This document shows positions 31,463-42,942 of a DNA stretch of 64,000 nt, piece after piece. The position numbers and the translations under genes are program-made. The notes beneath the pieces are model-generated. The model saw nothing but the letters and a program-made list of their open reading frames with translations. It had not been told where the DNA came from and made no database searches. Origin of the DNA: Furcasterigmium furcatum (taxonomy: Eukaryota; Ascomycota; Sordariomycetes; Glomerellales; Plectosphaerellaceae); the NCBI GenBank assembly GCA_001599815.1, contig BCIA01000006.1, positions 3,660,961 to 3,724,960 of the forward strand. Direction: 5' to 3'. Positions within the stretch are counted from its first letter, which is position 1; the number at the start of each line of letters is the position of its first letter.

Positions 31463-34400
31463 TCACGCCACATCCACCTTCTTTCCGTACATCCTCGCCC
31501 TATAGAGGCACGTGTAATCCGCCGCACCATGGTTGGTGACCGCCCTCAGCGTGATGTGGTCCGTGGCAAAGCCGATGTCCTGCATCGCCTCGGGGATGCG
31601 ATAGACAAAGACGCCTCCCTGCGCGGACTCGGGGTCGTAGCGGAAAGAGCCGATCTGGACGTACTTCTCGTCGTCGTACGGCTTCAGGCCCTCTGGGTTC
31701 ATCTGCGTCATCGACACATCGATGGCCCGCTGGCGCAGGTCTGCGTCCTCGATGTGAGCCCAGACCTCCATGTCCTTGGGCGCCGCTTCGGGATCGAGAC
31801 TTCGCGATGGCGGGATGTGCTCGACGACCACGTACTCCGGCTCGATGGTGTGTCCCATGATTACGGATAGCGATACTCCATTGGGCTGGCCGAACCGTGT
31901 CTCGGTGGTGCTGCCGCACCAGCACTCGCCAAACTCGTCCCAGGACTGAAGCGCAACGTAGGATGGCCCGGGCTTGGGGCGCCAGATGCGATCGTAAACA
32001 CCCCGTACGATCTTGGCCGAGGTGCCCTTGGGGGGCTCATAGCCGGGAGACGTGTGCTTCACGTCGATGACCGCTCCTGTTCCACGGCCGAAAAAGTTGA
32101 CGCTGTTCAACAGGTCCGTCTCCCAGAGCCCGTTGATCTTGCTGTCCGCAAGAGCGGATAGTCCCGCGCGGCCGAGAAGAGCCTTGATCCGCTCATCGAC
32201 GAGGCCCACCACCTCCTTGCGCGTCTTACGCGACTGAGGATCGTGGTCTTTGAGGGCTTGCTTGATGAGCTGCTGAATTTGTCCCTGGCCGCTCTCCTGG
32301 AGGAATGATCGGACATCGGACATGACTTGGTTTTGATGCTTCGCAAACTCCTTTTGCAGCTCACGAAGGAAATCTTCGCGAGTGACGACACTGGAGAGAT
32401 TGTTGATCCCCAGCGCCCTCTGCACCTTCTCCTTGTTTCGTTCCACCCAGTCCATCCAGGCCGAAGGGGCCCTCTCATCGATCATGCGATAGACCTCAAC
32501 ATTGGCGAGGCCCACGCCGGTTAGATCGCTGTCAAGTCTGGACTTCACAGCGTCGTAGTGGGAATCCGAGATATGGCGCAGGCCGTCCGCACCGCTCTCG
32601 AGGGTGAGAATGTCTTGATCCTTGCGCAAGAGATCCTTCAGGGCTTCGAAGAAGGCAGGCTGGATCTTGAGCTTTCCCTCAGAGTTGGCAGGCATGTGAA
32701 CGAGCTCTGGTAAGATCTTGTCTAGCCCGGCGATAGCCAACTCCTGGACCCGATCGACATGTTTCAGGGCGTTCACGGCGAATTCCATATCGCGCAGCTT
32801 GCTCTCGATATGGTACGCGGAATCCGGCGACCAGAGCGCGCCAGGACGGACAGCCCAGAGCGGAAGCAGGCGCGCCAGGGTCGACGGTATGAGGGACAAG
32901 TCGGAGGAGTCAAACCATTGGCGGACAACGCTGAAGGGGTTGTAGGAAGAAGCATCCCCGTCGCCGAACACATCGTCGTGTGCCGAGAGTTGATTCCTTG
33001 AACCAACCCACCCGAAGATGAAATTGGAGGCGAGAAGGGCGAGAATCAGGAAAATCAGGGGCCCTGCAGCCGTACCTGCCCACGTGTCGTAGTAATATGA
33101 AATCGGTGCCAGGAACCGTCTCCAGAGCCCAACAAGCCACAACCATAGTGCCAAGAGCAGTTCCCGGATGATAGCAAGCCATGATCGCAGGCGCTTGGCG
33201 CCGCTGGCCGCGTGCCGACGGAAACGATTTCCCCAACCATCGCCACCGCCGCCGCCGTCACCAGGGCTGTCCAGATCGTCGTCGTCGCCGTCAGGCTTGC
33301 GGAGCAATACATCACGCATGTAGTCCATACCACGTCGTAGGGGACTCTTTGAAGGCTGCCTATCAGGGCCTGGGCGCTGCACTGTCCTACTTCGCAGGCT
33401 GAGGGTGCCGTTGGCATTCGTCCGGGGTAGATCTTGAGCAGCCGCGCGGGGCCTTGAAAATGATCCAGGGGGGAAGAAGCCAGTTGGCTGGTTCAGAGGC
33501 CCAGGGTTGGGAGTGTTAGCGCTCGTCTGTTGGGAGGGCGGGAGCTTGTTCAGGGCTGTTGTTCGTGGGGAAACGGCAGGAACAGGGCCGGAAGAGGACT
33601 GTGTCTGGCGGGCTGCCTGGTTATCCGTGTGTCGAGTGCGCTCATCCCCGGCTTCTAGATCATTTTCGTCTTGCGTCTCACGATCTTCTGTCCGACGAGT
33701 TGCCTTGTTGCTTGCGTGCTGATTGCGCTCATTCCCGTCCTTTGACCTGCCTTCGTCTCCATCCTCATCTTCCACCCGACGCTTTTCTTGGTCGCCTGTG
33801 TGCTTGTTGCCCTTGTCCCCGTCTTCCGAGCTGTCTTCATCGTCTGAGCCATCTTGGTCGTCCGGGTCGCGATTCGCGGTTTGCTTGGGCCTTGGCGTGT
33901 CCTGACGACGTGGCCCGGTGTTTGCCGTCTGATAACCAGTTGGGGCGATAGGAGCTAAAGTAACAGGGTCAAGACGGGGAGGTACAGACAGAGTTACAGC
34001 CGGTGGTCTGCCGATCTGGTTGAAAAGGCTGCGACCAGCGTTCTGGAGAGCTTCACTGACGGGAGCGCTGACGGGAGGAGCTTGAGCCGCAGTACCTGCA
34101 AGCGTCCCCAGTAGCCCTCTACCAAGAAGACTGGAGGGTTCGCTATGGAGGTTTGAAACAGGGTCGCGGACTGGGGGATTGGTGAGAGGAGTCCGGTGCC
34201 GCTGGGGAGACCGGCTCCGACTTCTTCGGGAGTCTTCACGCGGGTCACCGGGGCGTCGCCTAGGAGGGAGTTTGGGACTGGGCTCCTCTTCCGAGCTCGA
34301 GCTCTCGCTTGTTTGGCTCGGCTCATCGGGATCTCCTGGTCCAGACGCGGTGGCCCCTGGACGTCGTATTCCGAGTTTTTGCGGTAGACTGGGGGTTTGT

Positions 34401-35500
34401 TGAGATGGTGTGGCAGTCCGTCTCGACTGCGGCCTGGCTGGATTTGACCTGGAAGGCCCAGGAGTCGGAGTATCGGGTGGTGGTCGAGGCGATGATGTGA
34501 CGGGACTCTTTGGCAGGGGCAGACCGGGTTGGGAAGAGCCCGTGTTTGGAACTCCCAGCCGCGAAAAGAGGTTGAGGGCAGATTGGGATTCAGTTGGTGG
34601 AACGACGGGTGTATTGGCTTTTTGGGGAGCCTTCGCTGATGAACCGGGGGTTTGTTCTAAGAAGGCATCCCCGAAAAGGGATTCGAGTTCGTCGATTGTG
34701 CGTGAGCTTCTTCCAGACAAGCCGGCAGGCATCCCAGCCCGAGATGAGAGCAAACCTGGAGTTGCAGGTCGGCTCGTGAGTCGGCGAGGGCCGCTTGGCG
34801 GCGTCTCCTCGGGTTGCACTCTGAGATGAGGCTGCTTCGTAGGTGTAGCGGTGCGCGGCCTCTTGCTCGGCGGAAACTGATGCTCTTGCTGTTGCATCTC
34901 GTCGTCTCGTGTCCGTTTCTGGGAGGATGGCCGCTGACCCTCGGGAGTGTCTTCCGTCCGGTTTCTTCGAGGGCCTTGCGGCTCAGTGCTGTGGGGACGA
35001 ACAGGCGCAGTGAGCTCGTCTTCACTGTCGATATTGGATGGACCAAAGTCGGGTTCAGGAGATACATGTCCCGAACCACTGCCGTCCGGGCTCGTCTTTT
35101 CCGGCGGCTGTACAACAGGAGCCTTTTTTTGCGGCTTCTGAGGGCCTTCGGGCCTGGATGATTGGCTCCTAGGCGGCAGTGGCGATGAAGAGGAAGGACC
35201 GGGTTGTGTGCCTGAGGTCTGGGGCTGGGTAGGCTTCTTGGGCTGGGATGGCGTGTTCTGGTCGTCGTCTTGAGTGGCATCCTCAATAAGCCCGGCGACG
35301 ACATCTTTCAAAGTCATGTTCTCGCGTCGTTTCCTGCGAATAGGGGCAGCCTCGATGGGCGAGCCATAGGCGGTGCTGATCTTGGAGGGAATAGGCGGGA
35401 GGTTGGATTTGACGGCAGCGCCGCCGAGAAGGTCCCGCGGCATGCGCGAGTCCTCCTCGCTCGCGGGGCGGCGCTTGCTGGAGCCAGCCTTGGGTGGCAT
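31463..35500 (-). CDS. SUN-domain (Sad1/UNC-84-like) nuclear envelope protein
   Basis: Single exon, 1345 residues, from ATG 35500 (MPPKAGSSKRR); an upstream in-frame TTG is ignored. SUN proteins sit in the inner nuclear membrane and bind KASH partners in the perinuclear space to connect the nucleus, spindle pole body and cytoskeleton. The C-terminal SUN domain covers about residues 1130-1345, with NFFGRGTGAVID, ALQSWDEFGECWC, EYVVVEHIPPSRS and GSFRYDPES. A membrane span at about 813-832 (GPLIFLILALLASNFIFGWVG) is preceded by a Trp-rich hydrophobic patch (LLALWLWLVGLWRRFL). A long luminal helical region lies between the span and the SUN domain. The nucleoplasmic N-terminus of almost 780 residues is Pro/Ser/Arg-rich, with acidic repeats (DQDGSDDEDSSEDGDKG), and is predicted disordered. 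Confidence 0.92.
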   Translation of the reverse strand: MPPKAGSSKRRPASEEDSRMPRDLLGGAAVKSNLPPIPSKISTAYGSPIEAAPIRRKRRENMTLKDVVAGLIEDATQDDDQNTPSQPKKPTQPQTSGTQPGPSSSSPLPPRSQSSRPEGPQKPQKKAPVVQPPEKTSPDGSGSGHVSPEPDFGPSNIDSEDELTAPVRPHSTEPQGPRRNRTEDTPEGQRPSSQKRTRDDEMQQQEHQFPPSKRPRTATPTKQPHLRVQPEETPPSGPRRLTSRPATPGLLSSRAGMPAGLSGRSSRTIDELESLFGDAFLEQTPGSSAKAPQKANTPVVPPTESQSALNLFSRLGVPNTGSSQPGLPLPKSPVTSSPRPPPDTPTPGPSRSNPARPQSRRTATPSQQTPSLPQKLGIRRPGATASGPGDPDEPSQTSESSSSEEEPSPKLPPRRRPGDPREDSRRSRSRSPQRHRTPLTNPPVRDPVSNLHSEPSSLLGRGLLGTLAGTAAQAPPVSAPVSEALQNAGRSLFNQIGRPPAVTLSVPPRLDPVTLAPIAPTGYQTANTGPRRQDTPRPKQTANRDPDDQDGSDDEDSSEDGDKGNKHTGDQEKRRVEDEDGDEGRSKDGNERNQHASNKATRRTEDRETQDENDLEAGDERTRHTDNQAARQTQSSSGPVPAVSPRTTALNKLPPSQQTSANTPNPGPLNQPTGFFPPGSFSRPRAAAQDLPRTNANGTLSLRSRTVQRPGPDRQPSKSPLRRGMDYMRDVLLRKPDGDDDDLDSPGDGGGGGDGWGNRFRRHAASGAKRLRSWLAIIRELLLALWLWLVGLWRRFLAPISYYYDTWAGTAAGPLIFLILALLASNFIFGWVGSRNQLSAHDDVFGDGDASSYNPFSVVRQWFDSSDLSLIPSTLARLLPLWAVRPGALWSPDSAYHIESKLRDMEFAVNALKHVDRVQELAIAGLDKILPELVHMPANSEGKLKIQPAFFEALKDLLRKDQDILTLESGADGLRHISDSHYDAVKSRLDSDLTGVGLANVEVYRMIDERAPSAWMDWVERNKEKVQRALGINNLSSVVTREDFLRELQKEFAKHQNQVMSDVRSFLQESGQGQIQQLIKQALKDHDPQSRKTRKEVVGLVDERIKALLGRAGLSALADSKINGLWETDLLNSVNFFGRGTGAVIDVKHTSPGYEPPKGTSAKIVRGVYDRIWRPKPGPSYVALQSWDEFGECWCGSTTETRFGQPNGVSLSVIMGHTIEPEYVVVEHIPPSRSLDPEAAPKDMEVWAHIEDADLRQRAIDVSMTQMNPEGLKPYDDEKYVQIGSFRYDPESAQGGVFVYRIPEAMQDIGFATDHITLRAVTNHGAADYTCLYRARMYGKKVDVA

Positions 35501-37474
35501 TTTGAGTCGTCTCAAGACAAAACGACGTCAAATCTGTGCAGGTGATCAGTGAGCTGTTCACTAGCTAGGTGGTGCGAATGGCTTCAATTGGATCTGCGGC
35601 AAGACGATGAAGGGGGACGGGTAGTGGGCTCGAAGGAAGTCGAGTGGGTGGGCTAGGGGCAAGGCTTTGAATGATGCTGTTCAGGCAACTGCGCGTTCGG
35701 GGCGCTCGATGTGGAAGACGGGAACAAGAGAGGCTCGGGCGACATGAGACGACTTGAGCCGACGGTCTTTGTGAGAGGAACTCACCTTTGAGCGAGGGTC
35801 CGGCTGGAATGTGTCGTCGACATGAAGAAGCTTTGGCGGCTTTCCCTGGATGGTAAGAGAGGCGCGAGGTGCTTTGAGGTGACAATCCGGGATGGGTTGT
35901 GAGGCTGTCTTTGTGAGAATACAAAGAGCCTCGAGGACGCGTGAACAACGGCGTGGCTTGGTCGACGGATCCCTGCAATCGTGGCGGAAGTTGGTCGCGA
36001 AGGAGGTTTGTCTTTATGGAGACATCGGCCGGGTAGTTCCTGAAGCTCCGATGCGTGTCGTCGAAGGTGCAGGCGGCCGAGGGAGGCCGGATCGAGGAGT
36101 ATCAACAACAAAGGATGGCCGTGTTGCTGGCTTGGCCGACGGGGCTGCTGGGATTCTGAGGAAGGGCGCGGCGTGCTGGTCAGGGCCGCGTCTTTGATGA
36201 GCCCGAAGAATCAATTGTTGGTGGATGCGAGGCGCAGAGAGGCCGTAAGCTGAGGTCGTCGGGGAAGAGGTCGTTTGTGAGGTGAGGTGTCCTTTGTCGC
36301 TGGTGAGAGCTTCAGTCGTTGGAGTGTTTTCGCGACGGAGCTTTTACTTGGGTGGTCGGGGAGGAAGGCGCCGAACCGCGACGGGACTTCTCTCAACGCG
36401 CCTGCCCAACTCCACTGCCTTAAACATCAGGGTGGTGGTCCCGCGCCACGTTGTGGAGCCCGGGACGAACTTGCGGGGGATCAGGTGTAGTTTCACGTGA
36501 CCACCTCCAGCTTTTCGTCAGTGAGCTGAACTGGCTTTTCAGTCGCGAATGGGAGATTCCACAACGACTTTGATCCATCGTTGGATTCACGAATGCACTG
36601 TGAACCTATCCAATCGATACCCCATACTATCACGTCTCGATTGGTACTCGGCTCGCAATGTGTTCCTATTCCTCCTGTTTCCCGCCCCGGATCGGGCGCC
36701 CTAGCGAGATCGAATTCAGACACCTTCGGCTAGGAGCTTCAACAATGAATGCCCTCGAACTGAATGGACATCGTGCCACCCCAAGAGGCGTTCACGATGC
36801 CGCCAGTTTTCCGCTAGTTTCCCGCCCCTTTCCCAGGCTTCAAAAGGCTGTCATCACCGGCCCGAGGAGCAGCTTCCGGACCGCCTCCGATCCGTCAGAC
36901 ACCTGAAAAGCCCGGTGCCACCACCGAGGTGGGGCAACTTCACCGTTTAACGGCTCTGGCGGTTCTCGATTTGAGGCTCAAGTCCTCAGTGGACTGAGAC
37001 GAGATGCAGCGATGCAGAGATTCCGAACGATCCAAGCCGACCTGATACATGCGAGACTTCCTACACGACAATACAAAAGGGCGAAAAGGGTCCTCATCTT
37101 GGAAATGACATCGAACCCTCGAAACCGCCGACGTATTCTCCAGCCAGGCTGCGCGCCGCCACCGTCCGGTTTGATTGGTCGCAGGTAGGGGTTTCACCCG
37201 TATCGACATTCGAAATTCCTAGCCCGCTCCACAAAATACCTGCCCACTGTCGCAATACGTTGGAGGGGGGACCGATGGCGGGCAGCGTTGCACCCCTCAA
37301 TTCCATGCCCGACCCTTTATTTCTCTCTGACGAAGTCGCTCCAATCTCGGGCGATCCTAATTCTGTTCTCTCCTGTTCGCCTGATACAAACAACCGCGAG
37401 CAGCGACCATTCTCTCGGACCACCACAGAGATCACCACCGGCATTACCGCTCATCTCAGCTAGATTCCGTCGCA
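35501..37474. other. Divergent intergenic region
   Basis: About 2 kb between the SUN-domain gene (-) and the epimerase gene (+). No supported coding sequence; expected to hold both promoters. Confidence 0.5.
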
Positions 37475-38728
37475 ATGGCTGTTGGAACCGTTCTTGTCTG
37501 CGGGTAAGCAAGCTTGACTGCGCGCGCCCCTCGAGAGCGCCGTCCCACGACTCCTGAGAGCATGCGCTGACGCCCTTGACACAGTGGCACGGGCTACATC
37601 GGCTCCTTCACCACCCTCGCCCTTCTCGAGCACGGCTACGATGTCATCATCGTCGACAGCCTCTACAACTCCTCCAAGGTCGCCATCGACCGCATCGAGC
37701 TCATCTGCGGCAAGCGAGCCCAGTTCTACCAGCTGGACATCACCGACGGCGACGCCCTCGACGAAGTCTTCAAGAAGCACCCCGAGATTGACAGCGTGAT
37801 TCACTTTGCCGCCCTCAAGGCTGTCGGCGAGTCCGGCGAGATTCCCCTCGAGTACTACCGCGTCAACGTCGCGGGCACCGTCACCCTCCTGCAGACCATG
37901 ACCAAGAACAACGTCCCGAATATCGTCTTTTCCTCCTCCGCCACCGTCTACGGCGATGCCACCCGCTTCGAGAACATGATTCCCATCCCCGAGCACTGCC
38001 CCATCGGTGCAACCAACACCTACGGCCACACCAAGGCCTTCGTCGAGCAGATCATCACCGATCACATCAACGCCGAGCGCAACAAGCTGAAGAAGGCCGG
38101 CAAGCCCTACGAGCATTTCAACGGCGCTCTCCTGAGATACTTCAACCCCTGCGGCGCCCACCCCACCGGCCTCATGGGCGAGGACCCCCAGGGCGTCCCC
38201 TACAACCTGCTGCCCCTGCTCGGCAAGGTCGCTACCGGCGAGCGCGAGAAGCTCCTGGTCTTTGGCGATGGTGCGCGCGCATGCCTCTTCCTTCACCCGT
38301 TGAACCAACGCTAACATTTTCCAGACTACGCCTCCAAGGACGGCACCGCCATCCGCGACTACATCCACGTCGTCGACCTCGCCAAGGGCCACCTCGTCGC
38401 CCTCAACTACCTCCGTGAGAACAAGCCCGGCATCAAGGCCTGGAACCTCGGTTCCGGCCGCGGCAGCACCGTCTTCGACATCATCAAGGCCTTCAGCAAG
38501 GTCGTCGGCCGCGACCTGCCCTACGAGGTCGTCCCCCGCCGCCAGGGCGACGTTCTCGACCTCACCGCCAACCCCGCCCTCGCCAACAAGGAGCTCAACT
38601 GGAAGACGGAGCAGACCATGGAGAAGGCCTGCGAGGACCTGTGGCGCTGGGTCCAGAACAACCCCCAGGGTTACCGCCAAGACCCGCCCCCTGAGCTCCT
38701 GGCCGCCGTCAAGGCCACCTCTGCTTGA
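37475..38728 (+). CDS. GAL10: UDP-glucose 4-epimerase
   Basis: Exons 37475-37503, 37585-38270 and 38325-38728; 372 residues. NAD-dependent interconversion of UDP-glucose and UDP-galactose (Leloir pathway and wall galactose supply), cytosolic. The dinucleotide loop GGTGYIGS (residues 10-17) is split by the 81-bp first intron. SSSATVYGD supplies the catalytic Ser/Thr region; Tyr156 and Lys160 form the YxxxK motif (TYGHTK); LRYFNPCGAHPTGLMGEDP and IRDYIHVVDLAKGH are typical of GalE. The second intron is 54 bp with donor GTGCGC. There is no C-terminal mutarotase domain, unlike Saccharomyces Gal10, so it is the stand-alone form common in filamentous fungi. Confidence 0.95.
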
Positions 38729-39060
38729 ATGAGGCAGGGAGGATACGCACGCACGAATGAGATGAATGATTGATGTTTTGAGAAGGATCGAAAAGAAACG
38801 CACCATTAGAGTCTGCTCGATCGAACACAGAACCATGATAGACTAATTAGCAAAACAAATAGCGAGAGCATCAATGGCCGTCAACTGTTGGCCGCGACCA
38901 TGAATGACTTCAGGAAGTCCGATTTTTAATTTGATTTCGCGAGGCAGACGACAGCACGATAGGAGGGTGTACTTTGGTCCGAGGTCGTGCAAACACCAAT
39001 GCGGACAGCCGCTTTCGAGCTCATCTATTCGTTTCTGAAGGATAGTATATCTTTCTATGG
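38729..39060. other. Convergent 3' intergenic region
   Basis: 332 bp between the 3' ends of the epimerase gene (+) and the dehydrogenase-kinase fusion gene (-). I see no trace of an aldolase domain downstream of the fusion gene here. Confidence 0.55.
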
Positions 39061-42000
39061 CTATGCCGCCCACGACGCGACGATAGTTGCCAGCGTATCC
39101 TCTGTGCCAACATTCCCGGGAAACACGACGTACGGCACCCCGCGATGCCGGCTCGTCTCCTCGTCGCACCTCCAGAGCGGAACACCAGGCGCTGCCTGTC
39201 CCATGATTCTCGCCCGCCTCATTTTCAATCCCTTGCTCGCGGCGTCTGACGAGGTGATGCCGCCTTTGGCGATGATGTACCTCGGCCGGGTCTCGATGGT
39301 CTCGACAAGCCGAACGAGCGCCGTTGCCACCTTGGACCCGATCTCCAGTGAGCCCAGGGCATCAGAAGTCTTGACCAGCGTCCTCGAAGTCATGACCAAG
39401 ATGTCCCTGCCCGAGCTGATCTGCAAGCTTGCCTCTGCCGCGGCAGCTGAGACGGTTTGCGCCGCCTTCTCCTCCGATGCAATGAGATCCGCCACGTCCA
39501 GCTCGACGACTGCGAGCTTGTCTCCCCGCCTCTCCCGCAGCGTCTTGAGCTGTGCCGTGGTCTTGGGCACATAAGAACCCGCAACGATGAGCCCTCCAGG
39601 CTGGGCATCGCCCGTCACGGAGCTCGATACGCCGAGGTCAGCCATCGTCAGGGGTGCGATGCCCCGGATCCCGAGCCTTGACGACACAAATGCTGCGGCC
39701 GTACGATAGAGATATCTCCTCCCGGCTTTCTGGGCTTGCAACAAACCGGAAACGAAGACGTGCATGTCAGACTCCGCGGCGGCGTTGACAATCACCACCG
39801 CCGTACCCTCATCCGTAGGCCTCGAGAGCAGCTTCTTCGCCACGGCGTCTGGGCCACCCTCACGGATATCGGCAAGCGTCACGGAAACAAACGAGTCCTT
39901 GTTGAACCGCGAGCCGCACTTCTCCAGGATGTACTCCCTCAAGTTCGAGTTCTTGTACCCAAAGGTCGCATCCTGGGCGAAGGGTGTCTGGCTCGCCGGG
40001 ACGAGCTCCGAGGCCTCCTTGACATAATGCACGTCGTCGAGAGTGTACCTTCCGCCTTGGAGGAAGAAGGGGGCGAGAACCCAGCCGTCGAACTTGCCAA
40101 GGGCCTCCTCGGCCGCTTCGGGCTCCTCGGGCAGGTGACCCCTGAGAGTCGAGTCGCCCCGAAGAACAATCTCAAAGGTCTTGCCAGCACTGCCGGCCGC
40201 TTGCTTGGTGTTTTCGCAGATTTCCAGGATCAGGGCCTTTGCCTCTTTCGGCGGGAGAGCGCGGCTATTTGTGAGGATGAAGAATCCTCTGGGTTCGATC
40301 TCGAACTGCTGCTTGAGAGTCTCGACATCCCACACGGTCAAGACGTCAATGTTGTGGCAGGTCTGGGTTCCAGTGGGATCATCGTCCAGAACGACGAGAA
40401 CAGGCGCATTGCCTCCGTCGACATGGCTTCTGATCGTATCGAGAACGTCGGTGGCGTACTCGGCGGGCAGAGACTCGAGGGTTTCCTTGGCCGGAAGAGG
40501 CGTCTCGGCAGGTTCTTCGGCGGCAGATATATCGACCTTGCCTGCGCTTCCGGACACGGAAACATCCCACCACCGAACAACGCCGGCATCGGATTCCTTG
40601 GCCCAACCCTTGCTCGCCCCAGCGAGGTAGAGGTTGTGAGCCGCGGACGAGACAGGCGCGAAGTACTTCAGCCTCTTGGCCTCATCGAGGACGATGCCGA
40701 GATCCTTCACGAAGATCGCAAGGGCAGAATGCGGCGTCCAGTCGGCGTCGAGCATCTGGGGCACCCTGTTCTCGAACATCCAGCTCCAGGCTGCCGCGTT
40801 CTTCAAAAGTCCAAAGACATGGCGGGTGTCCAAGCCGAGGCGAGCCGTGAAGGCCATGGCCTCGGCGGCGGCGGCAATGTGCACACCTGCGAGGAGCTGG
40901 TTGATGAGCTTGACCGAAGACGCCGCACCGACGCCGCCCTTGACGAGACACAGGTTGCTCGATGTGCCAGTCATGGAGAGAAGCGCACTGTTGGCCTGGG
41001 ATATTGTTGATGGCTCTCCGGAGCAGATAATCTGTCTTCTGTCAGTCGACTTATTCAAGAGCGAGATCTGTCCGGAGGAAAGCTTACCGTGAGGTTGCCG
41101 TTCGCGGCCCTGACGACACCTCCACTGACGGGAGCATCGAGCATCTTGATACCACAACCAAGATCAGTCAACTGGGTTTCGAGTTTCCGAGCAAATGAAG
41201 GAGGCACGGTTGAGCTGAGGATGACGATGGCGCCATCAGGCAGCGCATCTGCTGCCTTGCCGGCGCCAAAAAGGACGTCCTGGGCCTGAACAGCATTCTG
41301 TACCATCAGAAGCAGGATATCGGCATCCTTGGCTGCTGTTGCTGGTGACCCTGCCGCAGTTGCCTTCCCGCCGTTTGAGACGAATTTCTGAACAGACGGC
41401 TCATAGACATCGAAGCCATGGACGGCAAAACCTCCCCTGACAAGGGATGAGGCCATGCCTTGACCCATAGCTCCGAGTCCGATGACGCCAATCTTGGAGA
41501 TCTCTAGCGGCGTAGAGATGGGCGTCGGGGTGTCGGCTGAGATGACCTGGGCTGGCTTCTGGCCAGAGACTTCCTCCGAAGAGCCTTGCAAGAACAATCG
41601 GACCAGACCAGAGTCGTCTTCCAGGCCGTAGCCCTGTGCAGAGCCGGAGATGTACAGCTGCTCTGCCACCGAGGCCATGGGCAACGGAAATTGCAGAGCC
41701 CTTGCCGTGTCCACCACGATGCCCTTCACTCAGGTGTTAGATAACGACCACTCTGGTTCAAGGAGACAACAATAACGTACCATATCCTTGACGAAGATGT
41801 TGAGAGCAGACCGCGGCGTCCAGTCCTCGTCGAGCATGTGCGGCACCCGGTTCTCAAATGCCCAAGATCCGCCCGCGGCATTCTTGATAATCTCGAAAAC
41901 CTCCCTCGTGTCAAGACCAGCTTTCGTCGCGAGACCCATGGCCTCCGCAGCTGCGGCAATGTGCGTGCCTACCAGAAGCTGGTTCACCATCTTGACCTTG

Positions 42001-42591
42001 CTGGCAGCGCCGGCGCCGCCCTGGATGATGTAGAGATTCTGGGACATGTCGCGGAGCACCTCGTCGGCCCTTTCCAGAGCTTCAGGTGTGCCAGCCGCAA
42101 AGATGGTCAGAGTGCCATCTGCCGCCTTGATGGTACCCCCTGAGACGGGAGCATCGACAACGAAGAGGTCAGATCGTCCACTCTCGGCCAGTCGAGACGG
42201 GAGGGTCTCGAAATATCCAGGAGGCACTGTCGAGCAGAGCAGAATGGTTGCCTTGGGCGGTAATGCTGCAATCGGTCAGCTGGGTCCTGGACTTCATTTT
42301 CACCACTCGCGACCCCGGCGGACATGACTTACTCTCCAGGGCACCGGTTGTTTTGTTGAACAGGATCTCGTCAATTTGCTGGGCGTTTGCTGCCATGCAG
42401 ATCAAGACGGAGCTATTCTCAGCCACGTCGCGCGACGAGAGTCCCGTTCTGCCTCCTTTCGCTGCCAGCTTCTCGATACTGGGAGGGTAGACATCGTAGC
42501 CCTTGACGGTGTACTTGCCAAGCTGTTGCAAGTTGGTGGCCATGCCGAGGCCCATGGCCCCAAGACCCACGAAGCCTACTTGTGTGGTCAT
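39061..42591 (-). CDS. Fusion: two 3-hydroxyisobutyrate-dehydrogenase-like domains plus four-carbon acid sugar kinase
   Basis: Exons (minus strand) 42333-42591, 41781-42265, 41088-41723 and 39061-41031, introns of 67, 57 and 56 bp; 1116 residues. Domain 1 (1 to about 300) begins GFVGLGAMGLGMA and carries CSTVPPGYF, DAPVSGGT and KVKMVNQLL with the family's catalytic lysine. Domain 2 (about 325-625) repeats the fold: IGVIGLGAMGQGMA, SSTVPPSFA, DAPVSGGV, VKLINQLL. The C-terminal kinase of the DUF1537/OtnK type starts near residue 670 (VLDDDPTGTQT; later VLRGDSTLRGHLPEE and AKGGITSSD). Bacterial homologues oxidise and phosphorylate threonate or erythronate. Many fungal relatives, as I recall, continue into a class II aldolase domain; this one stops right after the kinase. 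It is divergent from a Zn2Cys6 regulator gene, 351 bp away. Confidence 0.9.
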
Positions 42592-42942
42592 ATTGGATAT
42601 TGTGTCTCCGGTGTCTCGTCCGTCTCCTTTGGTGGCTACCCACCGGACCCATGAAGAAAGGGACGAGATTCATTTTATAACTTATGAATGAAGCAATATC
42701 CCGGTAGCATCTGGGGACACCTTCCAAGCCACAAGCTCTCCAATCCGAAGGGCTGCTGGTGGATGGTCCGGAAAGATCGACATGACTCGCTGTCCGGGTT
42801 AGCCCCGGTCATCACAGCAAAATCGCGGGGAGAAGTCCGCTCCACGCATGTTTAAGAGACCTTCCCCCACATTCTGGTGGAGGATGTCTCCTGTCGGCTT
42901 TCATACCGCGGAATACAAAGCAGCTCCCCGTCCTGCGGTCTG
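42592..42942. promoter_or_regulatory. Shared divergent promoter region
   Basis: 351 bp separate the start codons of the fusion enzyme (-) and the Zn2Cys6 regulator (+). Such a short head-to-head gap suggests shared control. A TTTTATAAC stretch near 42673-42681 may act as a core element. No specific operator can be assigned. Confidence 0.5.

Noticed and set aside
37460..38836. 458-residue minus-strand ORF
   Set aside because: Antisense to the UDP-glucose 4-epimerase exons, which are certain; low-complexity Val/Gly/Ala/Asp composition.
39736..41010. 424-residue plus-strand ORF
   Set aside because: Shadow of the kinase part of the fusion enzyme on the minus strand.
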